From Actinomycetota bacterium (GTDB lineage: Bacteria; Actinomycetota; Actinomycetes; Streptosporangiales; Streptosporangiaceae), in contig DAHVAR010000231.1 of assembly GCA_027314515.1 (NCBI GenBank), forward strand, positions 29,070 through 93,069: DNA of 64,000 bases. Reading direction: 5' to 3'. Made by a program: the position numbers and the translations under genes. Shown here piece after piece: positions 53,493 through 62,390 of this stretch (position 1 is the first letter of the stretch; the number at the start of each line of letters is the position of its first letter). A model generated the notes under the pieces. The model saw only the letters and a program-made list of their open reading frames with translations, had not been told where the DNA came from and did not search any database.

Positions 53493-55091
53493 GTGCCCGT
53501 GCTGCGCTCGTCGGTCGACACCGGCAGCGACTCTTACCAGCGCAACCGGCAGGTCCAGCTCGCCGCCGTCGCAGCGCTGACGCAGCAGCTGGAGCTGGCC
53601 ATTGCGGGCGGCGGGGAAGCCTATGCGGCCAGGCACCACGCTCGCGGCAAGCTGCTGGCCCGGGAGCGGATCGAACTGCTGGTCGACAGGGACTCACCGC
53701 TGCTCGAGCTGTCCGGGCTGGCCGCCTGGGGCACCGAGTTCTCGGTCGGCGGCAGCATCATCACCTGCATCGGCGTGGTGTCGGGGGTGGAGTGCGTGCT
53801 GATCGCGCACGACCCGACGGTCCGCGGCGGCGCGATGAATCCGTACACGCTTCGGAAGAACCTGCGCGCCCTGGAGATCGCCCGGCGCAACCGGCTGCCG
53901 GTGCTCAACCTGGTCGAGTCGGGCGGTGCCGACTTGCCCACTCAGGCGGACATCTTCGTGCCTGCCGGGAAGATCTTCCACGACCTGACCGAGCTGTCGG
54001 CGATGAGCATCCCGACGCTCGCGCTGGTTTTCGGGAACTCGACCGCCGGCGGCGCCTACGTGCCCGGCATGTGCGACTACGCGGTGCTGATCGACAACCG
54101 GGCCAAGGTCTTCCTCGGCGGGCCGCCGCTAGTGAAGATGGCGACCGGCGAGGACTCCGACGACGAGTCGCTCGGCGGCGCGGACATGCACACCAGCGTC
54201 TCCGGACTTGGCGACTACTTCGCGCGCGACGAGCTTGACTGCATCCGGATCGGCCGTCAGATTGTGGCGGACCTGCACTGGCGCAAGCTCGGCCCGGCCC
54301 CGGCGGCCTCCCCCGCTGAGCCGCTGTATGACCGCGACGAATTGCTGGGCATCGTGTCCGGCGACACGCGCGTGCCGTTCGACCCGCGCGAGGTGCTGGC
54401 CCGAGTGCTCGACGGCTCGGAGTTCAGCGAATACAAGGAGCGCTACGGTACCAGCCTGATCACCGGCTGGGGCTCGATCCACGGCTACCGCGCGGGGATC
54501 CTCGCCAACGCCCGCGGCGTGCTGTTCAGCGAGGAGGCCAAGAAGGCGAGCGAGTTCATCCTGCTGGCCAACCAGTCCGACATGCCGCTGGTGTTCCTGC
54601 AGAACACCACCGGCTACATGGTCGGCGCCGCCTACGAGCAGGGCGGCATCATCAAGGACGGCGCGAAGATGATCAACGCGGTCACCAACTCCGCGGTGCC
54701 GCACATCACCCTCAACATGAGCGCCTCGTTCGGGGCCGGCAACTACGGCATGTCCGGCCGCGCCTATGACCCGCGCTTCATGTTCGCCTGGCCCAACGCC
54801 AAGCTTGCCGTCATGGGGGCGCAGCAGCTGGCCGGCGTGCTGTCCATCGTGGCCCGTGAATCCGCCCGGGCCCGCGGCACCGAGTTCGACGCTGCCGCAG
54901 ACGACCGCCGGAGAGCGGCGATCGAGGATCAGATCGACCGGGAATCGCACGCGTTCTTCGTGACCGCGCGGCTGTACGACGACGGCGTGATCGACCCGCG
55001 TGACACCAGGACCGTGCTCGGCATCGCCCTGTCGGCGGCCCACTCGGCGCCGGTCCAGGGTCGCCGCGGCTTCGGCGTGTTCCGGATGTGA
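53493..55091 (+). CDS. Acyl-CoA carboxylase carboxyltransferase (beta) subunit
   Basis: A 532-residue carboxyltransferase of the methylcrotonyl/geranyl-CoA carboxylase type. It contains RHHARGKLLARERIELLVD, SGGADLPTQADIF, GNSTAGGAYVPGM and the C-terminal FLQNTTGYMVGAAYEQGGI and GAGNYGMSGRAYDPRF, all family landmarks. It carries the carboxyl group from biotin to an alpha,beta-unsaturated acyl-CoA. GTG 53493 follows GGAGAGGGGA. It overlaps the alpha-subunit start by one base. AtuA at 58772 suggests a terpenoid substrate, but a leucine-type MCC cannot be excluded by sequence alone. Confidence 0.93.
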   Translation: MPVLRSSVDTGSDSYQRNRQVQLAAVAALTQQLELAIAGGGEAYAARHHARGKLLARERIELLVDRDSPLLELSGLAAWGTEFSVGGSIITCIGVVSGVECVLIAHDPTVRGGAMNPYTLRKNLRALEIARRNRLPVLNLVESGGADLPTQADIFVPAGKIFHDLTELSAMSIPTLALVFGNSTAGGAYVPGMCDYAVLIDNRAKVFLGGPPLVKMATGEDSDDESLGGADMHTSVSGLGDYFARDELDCIRIGRQIVADLHWRKLGPAPAASPAEPLYDRDELLGIVSGDTRVPFDPREVLARVLDGSEFSEYKERYGTSLITGWGSIHGYRAGILANARGVLFSEEAKKASEFILLANQSDMPLVFLQNTTGYMVGAAYEQGGIIKDGAKMINAVTNSAVPHITLNMSASFGAGNYGMSGRAYDPRFMFAWPNAKLAVMGAQQLAGVLSIVARESARARGTEFDAAADDRRRAAIEDQIDRESHAFFVTARLYDDGVIDPRDTRTVLGIALSAAHSAPVQGRRGFGVFRM

Positions 55092-57190
55092 TGGCCGTGC
55101 CCATTCGCAAGCTGCTCGTCGCCAACCGGGCCGAGATCGCGGCCCGCGTGTTCCGCAGCGCGCGCGCGATGGACATCGCCACCGTCGCGGTCTACTCCGA
55201 CCCCGACGCCGGGCTGCCGTACGTGCGCGAGGCCGGAGAGTCGGTCCGGCTGCCCGGTGCCGCGCCCGCGGACACCTACCTGAACGCGGCGGCGATCATC
55301 GCCGCCGCGCGGGCTGCAGGGGCCGACGCGATCCATCCCGGCTACGGGTTCCTGTCGGAGAACGCCGCCTTCGCGACTGCGTGCGCGCAGGCGGGGCTCA
55401 CGTTCGCCGGCCCGCGGCCAGCCGCGATCGCGGCCATGGGCTCCAAGATCGCAGCCAGGGAATTGATGGCGCGGGCCGGCGTCCCGGTACTACCCGGCGT
55501 CCCGGTCGGCACCGGGCCAGCCGGGTCCGAACAGGACCTCGCGGAGCGCGTGGCCCGCATCGGCTACCCGGTCCTGGTGAAGGCCGCGTTCGGTGGTGGC
55601 GGCCGGGGAATGCGGATCGTGACCGGGCCGGGCGACCTGGCCGCCGCTGTGGCGACCGCCCAGCGCGAGGCGGCGTCGGCATTCGGCGACGGCACGGTGT
55701 TCGTCGAGCGATTTGTCGACAACCCGCGTCACGTCGAGGTCCAGATCCTCGGCGACGAGCACGGCACTGTGATCGCGCTGTTCGAGCGGGAGTGCTCGAT
55801 CCAGCGGCGTTACCAGAAGATCATCGAGGAGGCGCCCTCCCCCGCGGTCGATGCCGGCCTGCGCGCCAGGCTGTCGGCGGCCGCGGTCGCGGCCGGCCAG
55901 GCGATCGGCTACACCGGAGCGGGCACGGTGGAGTTCGTGCTGGATCCTGCCGGGAAGTTCTACTTCCTCGAGGTGAACACCAGGCTGCAGGTCGAGCACC
56001 CGGTCACTGAGCTGATCACCGGGCTCGACCTGGTGGAACTGCAGCTGCGGATCGCGCAGGGCGAACCGGTCCCCCGGCAGGCACGCGACGCCGTGATCAC
56101 CGGGCATGCGATCGAGGCCCGGCTGTACGCCGAGGACACTGCGGCCGGTTACCTGCCGGTCAGCGGCGCGATCGAGGCACTCGAGATCCCGGTCGGCCCG
56201 GGCCCGGCTGGCGCGGCATCTATCAGGGTCGATGCTGGCTATGCCGTCGGCAGCAGCGTCAGCATCCACTATGACTCCATGCTGGCCAAGGTCATCGCGC
56301 ACGCGCCGAGCCGGGACGGTGCCCGCCGGGCACTGGCGAGCGCACTGGACCGGGCGACCATTCACGGCGTCACCACCAACCGCGACCTGCTCGTCGCCGT
56401 GCTGCGCCACCCCGAGTTCGCGGCCGGCGCGATCGACACCGGCTTCCTCACCCGGCATCCCCCCGCGGCCCTGGCGCCGCCGGGCCCGGTCCCGGCGGCG
56501 CACGTGCTGGCTGCAGCGCTGACCGGGCAGGCACTGCGCCGCCGGGATGTCACGGCCCTTTCGACGTTCCCGTCCGGATGGCGCAACAGCCCGTCAGCGC
56601 CGCAGCAGGCGAGCTTCGGCGGCCAGCCGGTTCGGTACCGCATCCTCGGCGCGGAGGTGCGGGCCAAGGTCGGCGGCGAGGAGCTGCCGCCGGCACGCAT
56701 CTGCTCGCTCACCCCTGGCGAGGCCGACCTGGACATCGGCGGCGTGCGCCGGCTGATCACGGTGCGGCGCAGCGGCGATGTCCACTACGTCGACAGCGCG
56801 CTCGGGCATAGCGTGCTCATCGAGGATCCCCGCTTCGCCGAGCCAGGCACCGCTGCGGCCGAGGGGTCACTCGTCGCGCCGATGCCCGGCACCGTCGTCC
56901 GGGTCGGGGCCGCGCCTGGTGAGCAGGTGAAGTCCGGCCAGGTGATCGTCTCGATCGAGGCCATGAAGATGGAGCACGCGATCAGCGCCCCGGTCGCCGG
57001 CGAACTGGCCGAGCTTCGGGTAGCCGTCGGCGACCAGGTCGACGCCGGCACGGTGATCGCTGTAGTGCGCGAATTCGCCGGCGGGTACGAGCCCGTTACC
57101 CCGAGCGGAGCGGCACAGGCGGCGGACGGGACGCAGGAGGCGGACGGGATGCAGGAGGCGGACGGGATGCAGGAGGCAGCGGCACCATGA
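55091..57190 (+). CDS. Acyl-CoA carboxylase biotin-carboxylase (alpha) subunit
   Basis: A 699-residue fusion of biotin carboxylase (about 1-450), a BT-like linker and a C-terminal biotin carrier domain. It has KLLVANRAEIAARVFRS, FGGGGRGMRIV, ERECSIQRRYQKIIEEAPS and EVNTRLQVEHPVTE in the carboxylase and EAMKMEHAI as the biotinylation site (Lys in the MKM motif). The tail carries a three-unit 18-base repeat (57118-57171) encoding ADG(T/M)QE. It starts at the overlapping stop of the beta subunit (TGATG). It pairs with that subunit as an Atu/MCC-like carboxylase. Confidence 0.94.
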   Translation: MAVPIRKLLVANRAEIAARVFRSARAMDIATVAVYSDPDAGLPYVREAGESVRLPGAAPADTYLNAAAIIAAARAAGADAIHPGYGFLSENAAFATACAQAGLTFAGPRPAAIAAMGSKIAARELMARAGVPVLPGVPVGTGPAGSEQDLAERVARIGYPVLVKAAFGGGGRGMRIVTGPGDLAAAVATAQREAASAFGDGTVFVERFVDNPRHVEVQILGDEHGTVIALFERECSIQRRYQKIIEEAPSPAVDAGLRARLSAAAVAAGQAIGYTGAGTVEFVLDPAGKFYFLEVNTRLQVEHPVTELITGLDLVELQLRIAQGEPVPRQARDAVITGHAIEARLYAEDTAAGYLPVSGAIEALEIPVGPGPAGAASIRVDAGYAVGSSVSIHYDSMLAKVIAHAPSRDGARRALASALDRATIHGVTTNRDLLVAVLRHPEFAAGAIDTGFLTRHPPAALAPPGPVPAAHVLAAALTGQALRRRDVTALSTFPSGWRNSPSAPQQASFGGQPVRYRILGAEVRAKVGGEELPPARICSLTPGEADLDIGGVRRLITVRRSGDVHYVDSALGHSVLIEDPRFAEPGTAAAEGSLVAPMPGTVVRVGAAPGEQVKSGQVIVSIEAMKMEHAISAPVAGELAELRVAVGDQVDAGTVIAVVREFAGGYEPVTPSGAAQAADGTQEADGMQEADGMQEAAAP

Positions 57191-57939
57191 CCGAGGCAGT
57201 CAGCTACGCGACCGAGCGCGGCGTCGCCTGGCTCACCATCCAGCGCCCCGAGGCGCGCAACGCGCTCAACGCGGCCGTGCGCGAGGGGCTGTTCGCCGGC
57301 GCGCGCCGGTTCGATGCCGACGACGACGCGAAGGTCATGGTCCTGACCGGCGCCGGGGATAAGGCATTCTGCGCCGGCGGCGACCTGAAGGAGATGGCGG
57401 ACACCGCGCTGCGCGTGCCGCCGCCGGACTTCGTGCCGCAGTTCGGGCGTAACATACAGCTCGGCAAGCCGGTCATCGCCGCGGTGAACGGGATCGCCTG
57501 GGCTGGCGGCTTCCTGCTCGCACAGTGCTGCGACCTGGTGATCGCGGCTGAGCACGCGACATTCGCGATCAGCGAGGCCACGGTCGGCCGTGGCGCGCCC
57601 TGGGCCGCCCAGCTGTCGTGGCTGATCCCCCCCAAGGTCGCGATGCAGATCCTGCTCACCGGGGAACCGATCACCGCGCTGCGAGCCCACGAGGTCGGAT
57701 TCGTCAATGACGTAGTCCCGGCCGGCCTGCTGCGCCAGCGAACGCAGGCGCTGGCCGAGCGCATCGCCGCCAACGCGCCGCTGTCGGTCAGGGCCGCCAA
57801 GAAGACGGTGTACCTGTCCAGGCCGGACGTGTTCGACGAGGCAGAGCGGATCTGGGCACCGGTGTATCTGAGCGACGACGCTCAAGAAGGCCCGGCCGCG
57901 TTCCGGGACAAGCGCCAGCCCGTCTGGACCGGCCGCTGA
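57187..57939 (+). CDS. Enoyl-CoA hydratase/isomerase-family protein with one catalytic Glu replaced
   Basis: A 250-residue crotonase-fold protein. The oxyanion hole elements are CAGGDLKEM and AVNGIAWAGG. Of the two classical hydratase glutamates, the second is present (Glu130 in ATFAISEATVGRG), but the first, in the GGGCEL position, is Leu110 (AGGFLLAQ). So it may be an isomerase, a different hydratase or an altered AtuE-type enzyme. It overlaps the carboxylase gene by ATGA and the next gene by one base, placing it firmly in the operon after carboxylation. Confidence 0.85.
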   Translation: MTEAVSYATERGVAWLTIQRPEARNALNAAVREGLFAGARRFDADDDAKVMVLTGAGDKAFCAGGDLKEMADTALRVPPPDFVPQFGRNIQLGKPVIAAVNGIAWAGGFLLAQCCDLVIAAEHATFAISEATVGRGAPWAAQLSWLIPPKVAMQILLTGEPITALRAHEVGFVNDVVPAGLLRQRTQALAERIAANAPLSVRAAKKTVYLSRPDVFDEAERIWAPVYLSDDAQEGPAAFRDKRQPVWTGR

Positions 57940-58775
57940 TGCCCGCCGATATGGCGGTGCTGCTCGCCGACCTGGACGCCGAGTCCGCGGCCTTCGACGC
58001 GATGCTCGCCCGGCTGCGCCCGGCGGACTACCTGCTGCCCACTCCCGCACAGGGCTGGTGCATCGCCGACCAGGTCTCGCACCTGGCGTTCTTCGACGAG
58101 GCGGCACTGCTGGCCGCGACCGATCCCGGCCGATTCCAAGCGCAGGCCGCGGAGCTGGCCGCTGCCGGCCCCGGCTTCCCGGACGAGGTCGCCGCGCGTC
58201 ACCGGGAAATACCGGGGCCGCAGTTGCGGGCCTGGCTCACCGCGGCGCGACGCGCGCTCATCGACGGTTTCGCCGCGATCGAGCCCGGTCGCCGGCTGCC
58301 GTGGTACGGACCGGACATGAGCGCAGCGTCGTCGGTCACCGCCCGGCTGATGGAAACCTGGGCGCACGGTCAGGACGTGGCAGACGCCCTCGGCATCGAC
58401 CGGGTGGCCAGCGCCCGGCTCCGCCACGTCGCGCACATCGGCGTGCGCACCATCGGCTTCAGCCACGCGCTGCGCGGGCTGCCACCGCCGGACGCGCCGA
58501 TCCGGATCGAGCTGACCGCACCCGACGGCGGTACCTGGACCTGGGGCCCGGAGGACGCGTCCGACGTGGTCCGCGCACCCGCTGTGGACTTCTGCCTGGT
58601 GGTCACCCAGCGGCGCCACCCGGCCGACACGGCGCTGGCGGTCGCCGGCGACGCGGCCCGGCGCTGGATTTCCATCGCCCAGGCGTTCGCCGGCGCGGCC
58701 GGTCCCGGCCGCCCGCCCGCTGCTAAGGGAACGGGCTTGCCGCCGGGCCAGTCAGCAGATCGGAGCGGGTCATGA
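57939..58775 (+). CDS. TIGR03084-family metal-binding protein (DinB/mycothiol-isomerase-like fold)
   Basis: A 278-residue protein of the TIGR03084 group. It starts MAVLLADLDAESAAFDAMLA, and contains GWCIADQVSHLAFFDEAALL, AWLTAARRALIDGF and LMETWAHGQDVADALG. Metal-ligand His residues are in the VSHLAFFDE and WAHGQD motifs, as in the maleylpyruvate-isomerase N-terminal/DinB fold. The family's activity is unknown. It is often found near acyl-CoA genes in actinobacteria. It is embedded between the crotonase and AtuA genes with one- and four-base overlaps, so it is clearly part of the pathway. Confidence 0.88.
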   Translation: MPADMAVLLADLDAESAAFDAMLARLRPADYLLPTPAQGWCIADQVSHLAFFDEAALLAATDPGRFQAQAAELAAAGPGFPDEVAARHREIPGPQLRAWLTAARRALIDGFAAIEPGRRLPWYGPDMSAASSVTARLMETWAHGQDVADALGIDRVASARLRHVAHIGVRTIGFSHALRGLPPPDAPIRIELTAPDGGTWTWGPEDASDVVRAPAVDFCLVVTQRRHPADTALAVAGDAARRWISIAQAFAGAAGPGRPPAAKGTGLPPGQSADRSGS

Positions 58776-60604
58776 CCAGGCCAGTGCGCATCGGCAATTC
58801 GTCCGGGTTCTACGGCGACCGGGACGCGGCGACCCGCGAGATGGTCGAGGGCGGCCCGATCGACGTGCTGACCGGCGACTATCTCGCCGAGCTCACCATG
58901 CTCATCCTGTGGAAGGCCCGGCAGAAAGATCCGTCGGCCGGCTACGCCCGCACCGTGCTCGGCCAGCTTGAGCAGGTTCTCGGTACCTGCATGGATCGCG
59001 GCATCAAGATCGTGAATAACGCCGGCGGGCTGAATCCGGCCGGCCTGGCCGGCCAGCTGGCAGCGCTCGCCGAGCGGCTCGGCCTGCATCCGAAGATCGC
59101 CTACGTCACCGGCGACGACCTGCTCCCCCGGCTGGACGAACTGCGGGCAGCCGGGCACCCGCTCACCCATCTCGACACCGGCGAGCCGCTCAGCGCGGCC
59201 GCGTCCAGGCCGCTCACCGCCAACGCCTACCTGGGCGGCTGGGGCATCACCGCGGCGCTCGCGGCCGGCGCGGACATCGTCGTGTGCCCGCGAGTCACCG
59301 ACGCCTCCCTCGTCACCGGGCCAGCCGCCTGGTGGCACCACTGGCAGCGGGACGACTTCGACGCGCTCGCCGGCGCGGTGCTGGCCGGCCACGTCATCGA
59401 GTGCGGGCCGCAGGCGACCGGCGGGAACTACGCGTTCCTCGCCGAGATCACCGACCGCCGCTACCCCGGCTTCCCGATCGTCGAGGTCGCCGCCGACGGC
59501 AGCGCAGTCATCACCAAGCACCCGGGCACCGGCGGCCTCGTATCGACCGGGACCGTCACCGCGCAGCTGCTGTATGAGATCGGCGCGCCAGCCTACGCCA
59601 ACCCCGACGTCATCGCGCACTTCGACACCGCCAGGCTCAGTCAGCAAGCCCCGGACCGGGTACTGATCTCCGGCACCAGGGGCAGCCCGCCGCCGTCGTC
59701 CGCCAAGGTGGCGATGAACCTGATTGGCGGGTTCCGCAACACGATGACGCTGGTGCTCACCGGCCTGGACATCGAGGAAAAGGCCGCCTGGGCCCGGCAG
59801 GAGCTATTCGGCGTGCTCGGCGGCGAGGACCAGTTCGAGGACGTCGACGTGCGGCTGCTGCGGTACGACACGCCGGACGCGCCGGCCAACGAGCAGGCGA
59901 CCGCGCACCTGCGGATCACTGTCAAGGACGCCGACCGGCGCAAGGTAGGCCGGAGGTTCTCCAACGCCACGATGGAGCTCGCGCTGGGCGGTTACGCCGG
60001 TTTCCACACCACCTCGCCGCCCACCGCTGAGACAGAGTTCGGGGTGTACTGGCCAGCATTGATCCCCGCGGAACTGGTGGACCACGCCGTGGTGCTGCCC
60101 GACGGCAGCACCAGATCGATCGCCCCTACGCCGCCCGGTCCAGCCCGCTGGCCAGCTGGCAAGCCGACGGGCACAGCGACGACCGACCAGGCCGGCGTCG
60201 GCCCGGCGGGAACCGACCAGGCCGGGACCGGCGAGTGCCGCCGGGTGCCGCTCGGGCTGGTGTGCGGCGCCCGCTCGGGCGACAAGGGCGGCAACGCCAA
60301 CGTCGGCCTGTGGGCACGCGACCCGACCGCCTACCCGTGGCTGCGCGACTACCTGACCGTCGGCCGACTCCGCCAACTGCTGCCCGAGGCAGCCGGGCTG
60401 GAAATCACCCGCTACGAGCTACCGATCCTGTCCGCGCTGAACTTCGTCATCGCCGGGCTGCTCGGCGCCGGGGTCGCCGCGTCCACCCGGCCCGACCCGC
60501 AGGCCAAAGGGCTCGGCGAGTACGTCCGGTCCCGGCTAGCCGACGTGCCGGCCCGGTTCCTGCCGGATCCGGCCACTGCCGGCCAGCGGGGCGAGCGGCC
60601 GTGA
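58772..60604 (+). CDS. AtuA-family acyclic terpene utilization protein (DUF1446)
   Basis: A 610-residue AtuA-family protein. Recognised parts are RIGNSSGFYGDRDAATREMV, LTGDYLAELTMLILWKAR, RGIKIVNNAGGLNPAGL, VCPRVTDASLVTGP and the ATGGNYAFL segment; the C-terminal AtuA-like domain begins at VPLGLVCGARSGDKGGNANV. AtuA is required for citronellol/geraniol-type degradation in Pseudomonas, but its reaction is not known. The linker at about residues 450-490 is rich in Pro/Thr and contains a TDQAG repeat. It overlaps both neighbours by four bases. Confidence 0.9.
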   Translation: MTRPVRIGNSSGFYGDRDAATREMVEGGPIDVLTGDYLAELTMLILWKARQKDPSAGYARTVLGQLEQVLGTCMDRGIKIVNNAGGLNPAGLAGQLAALAERLGLHPKIAYVTGDDLLPRLDELRAAGHPLTHLDTGEPLSAAASRPLTANAYLGGWGITAALAAGADIVVCPRVTDASLVTGPAAWWHHWQRDDFDALAGAVLAGHVIECGPQATGGNYAFLAEITDRRYPGFPIVEVAADGSAVITKHPGTGGLVSTGTVTAQLLYEIGAPAYANPDVIAHFDTARLSQQAPDRVLISGTRGSPPPSSAKVAMNLIGGFRNTMTLVLTGLDIEEKAAWARQELFGVLGGEDQFEDVDVRLLRYDTPDAPANEQATAHLRITVKDADRRKVGRRFSNATMELALGGYAGFHTTSPPTAETEFGVYWPALIPAELVDHAVVLPDGSTRSIAPTPPGPARWPAGKPTGTATTDQAGVGPAGTDQAGTGECRRVPLGLVCGARSGDKGGNANVGLWARDPTAYPWLRDYLTVGRLRQLLPEAAGLEITRYELPILSALNFVIAGLLGAGVAASTRPDPQAKGLGEYVRSRLADVPARFLPDPATAGQRGERP

Positions 60605-61203
60605 CCGGCGCCGTGCCCGGCGCCGTGCCCGCCCGGCGGCGGGACCCGGACCGGCGAGAGCGAATCCTGGAAGCCGCGGCCGGCCTGGTGGCGCAGCGCG
60701 GCTATCACGACGTCGGGATGACCGACATCGGCGCTGCGGCAGGCATCACCGGGTCGGCTATCTACCGGCACTTCGATGGCAAGTCCGACGTGCTGGTCAC
60801 CATGTTCGAGCGCGTCATCGACGAACTCGCCGCCAGCGCGGCCGCGATCGCCGAGATGCAGACCGACCCGCTCACCGCGCTGCGCACGCTGATAGCGGGC
60901 CAGCTCCGGTTCGTGATCGACGACCGCGACGTGGCACAGGTGTACTACCACGAGATCGCCAACCTGCCAGCTGAGGACCGCCGGCGGCTGCGCCGGAAGC
61001 AGCGGCTCTACCTGGAGGAGTGGGTGCACCAGCTCAGCGCGCTGCACCCGGGTGCAACCGACGCGGAACTGCGGGCCCGGGTGCACGCGGCCATCGGCGC
61101 CATTCAGTCGGTGCTGCGCTACCGCAGCGGACTGGCCGCGCAGCGGCTGGAGGCACTCATCGCCGACGCCGCAGAACGCGTGCTGACCGGGGCGGAAGGG
61201 TAG
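60601..61203 (+). CDS. TetR-family regulator of the acyl-CoA cluster
   Basis: A 200-residue TetR-family protein. The HTH is at about residues 20-65: ERILEAAAGLVAQRGYHDVG, then MTDIGAAAGITGSAIYRHFD. The helical C-terminal domain would bind an acyl-CoA or related ligand. GTG 60601 overlaps the AtuA stop by GTGA; longer upstream frames are shadows of AtuA. As the only regulator in the cluster it is the likely binder of the TAGTGAAC-N4-GTTCACTA palindrome at 53412-53431. Confidence 0.9.
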   Translation: MTGAVPGAVPARRRDPDRRERILEAAAGLVAQRGYHDVGMTDIGAAAGITGSAIYRHFDGKSDVLVTMFERVIDELAASAAAIAEMQTDPLTALRTLIAGQLRFVIDDRDVAQVYYHEIANLPAEDRRRLRRKQRLYLEEWVHQLSALHPGATDAELRARVHAAIGAIQSVLRYRSGLAAQRLEALIADAAERVLTGAEG

Positions 61204-61208
61204 CCGCG

Positions 61209-62363
61209 ATGGACTTCTCCGGCAGCGCGGAGCACGCGGACCTGCGCGCCGCGGTCAGCGCGGTGACCCGCTCGTTCGGCGCCGCCTACTTCAACAAGCG
61301 GGCGCAGCTCCGCGAGCCCACCACCGAGCTGTGGCATGCGCTCGGCACGCAGGGCTTCGTCGGCATCAACATGCCGGCCGAGTTCGGCGGCGGCGGCGCG
61401 GGACTTGCCGAGCTCGCCATCGTGGTCGAGCAGTCCGCGGCCGAGGGCTGCCCGCTGCTGCTGCTGCTGGTCTCCAGCGCCATCTGCGGCGAGATGATCG
61501 CCCGGTACGGGACCGGCGAGCAGCGCGCGCGCTGGCTGCCGGCGCTAGCCGACGGCAGCATCAAGATGGCGTTCGCGATCACCGAGCCGGACGCGGGCTC
61601 CAACTCGCACCGGCTCGCCACGACCGCGCGCCGCGATGGCGACCAGTGGCTGCTGAACGGCACCAAGTACTACATCTCCGGGGCTGACGAGGCCGCGGCG
61701 ATCCTGGTCGTCACTCGCTCCGGCACCGACGAGGCGACGGGCGACGGGCTGCTGTCGCTGTTCATCGTGCCGACGGACGCGCCCGGTCTCACGCTGCAGC
61801 CGCTGCCGGTCGCGGCGATGATGCCCGAGAAGCAGTTCACCGTGTTCCTCTCCGACGTGCGGATGGGCGATGGCGACCTGCTCGGCACCGAGCACGGGGG
61901 ATTCGCCCAGGTGTTTCACGGACTCAACCCGGAGCGGATCACGGGCGCGGCCCTGTGCCTCGGCATCGGCCGGTTCGCGCTCGCGCGGGGCGCGCAGTAC
62001 GCCCGCGGCCGGCAGGTCTGGGGCGCGCCGATCGGCGCGCACCAGGGCGTCGCGCACGCGCTGGCGAAGGCGCTGATCGAGGTGGAGGCGGCAGCGCTGC
62101 TGACCGCCAGGGCCGCCTGGCTGCACGACCACGGTCAGCCGGCCGGCGAGGCAGCCAACATGGCCAAGTACGCCGCGGCCGAGGCAGCGCTCGCCGCCGT
62201 GGACGCGGCCATCCAGACCCACGGCGGCAACGGCATGAGCGCCGAGTACGGACTCGTCCCGCTCTGGGGCATCGCCCGGCTGCTGCGCATCGCGCCGGTG
62301 AACAGCGAGATGATCCTCAACTACGTCGCCCAGCACAGCCTGCGGCTGCCCCGGTCCTATTAG
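61209..62363 (+). CDS. Acyl-CoA dehydrogenase (AtuD-like position)
   Basis: A 384-residue flavoprotein dehydrogenase. It has the N-terminal helical region, GTQGFVGINMPAEFGGGG, the FAD/substrate stretch MAFAITEPDAGSNSHRL, and ALAAVDAAIQTHGGNGMSAE. The usual C-terminal catalytic-Glu motif (Glu-Gly-Thr type) is not seen; the region reads IARLLRIAPVNSEMILNYVAQ, so the base may be elsewhere. It ends with SLRLPRSY. It begins 5 bases after the TetR stop. It would oxidise the acyl-CoA before carboxylation. Confidence 0.88.
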   Translation: MDFSGSAEHADLRAAVSAVTRSFGAAYFNKRAQLREPTTELWHALGTQGFVGINMPAEFGGGGAGLAELAIVVEQSAAEGCPLLLLLVSSAICGEMIARYGTGEQRARWLPALADGSIKMAFAITEPDAGSNSHRLATTARRDGDQWLLNGTKYYISGADEAAAILVVTRSGTDEATGDGLLSLFIVPTDAPGLTLQPLPVAAMMPEKQFTVFLSDVRMGDGDLLGTEHGGFAQVFHGLNPERITGAALCLGIGRFALARGAQYARGRQVWGAPIGAHQGVAHALAKALIEVEAAALLTARAAWLHDHGQPAGEAANMAKYAAAEAALAAVDAAIQTHGGNGMSAEYGLVPLWGIARLLRIAPVNSEMILNYVAQHSLRLPRSY

Positions 62364-62390
62364 CCGCGGATCGCGGATTAAGGAGTCACC

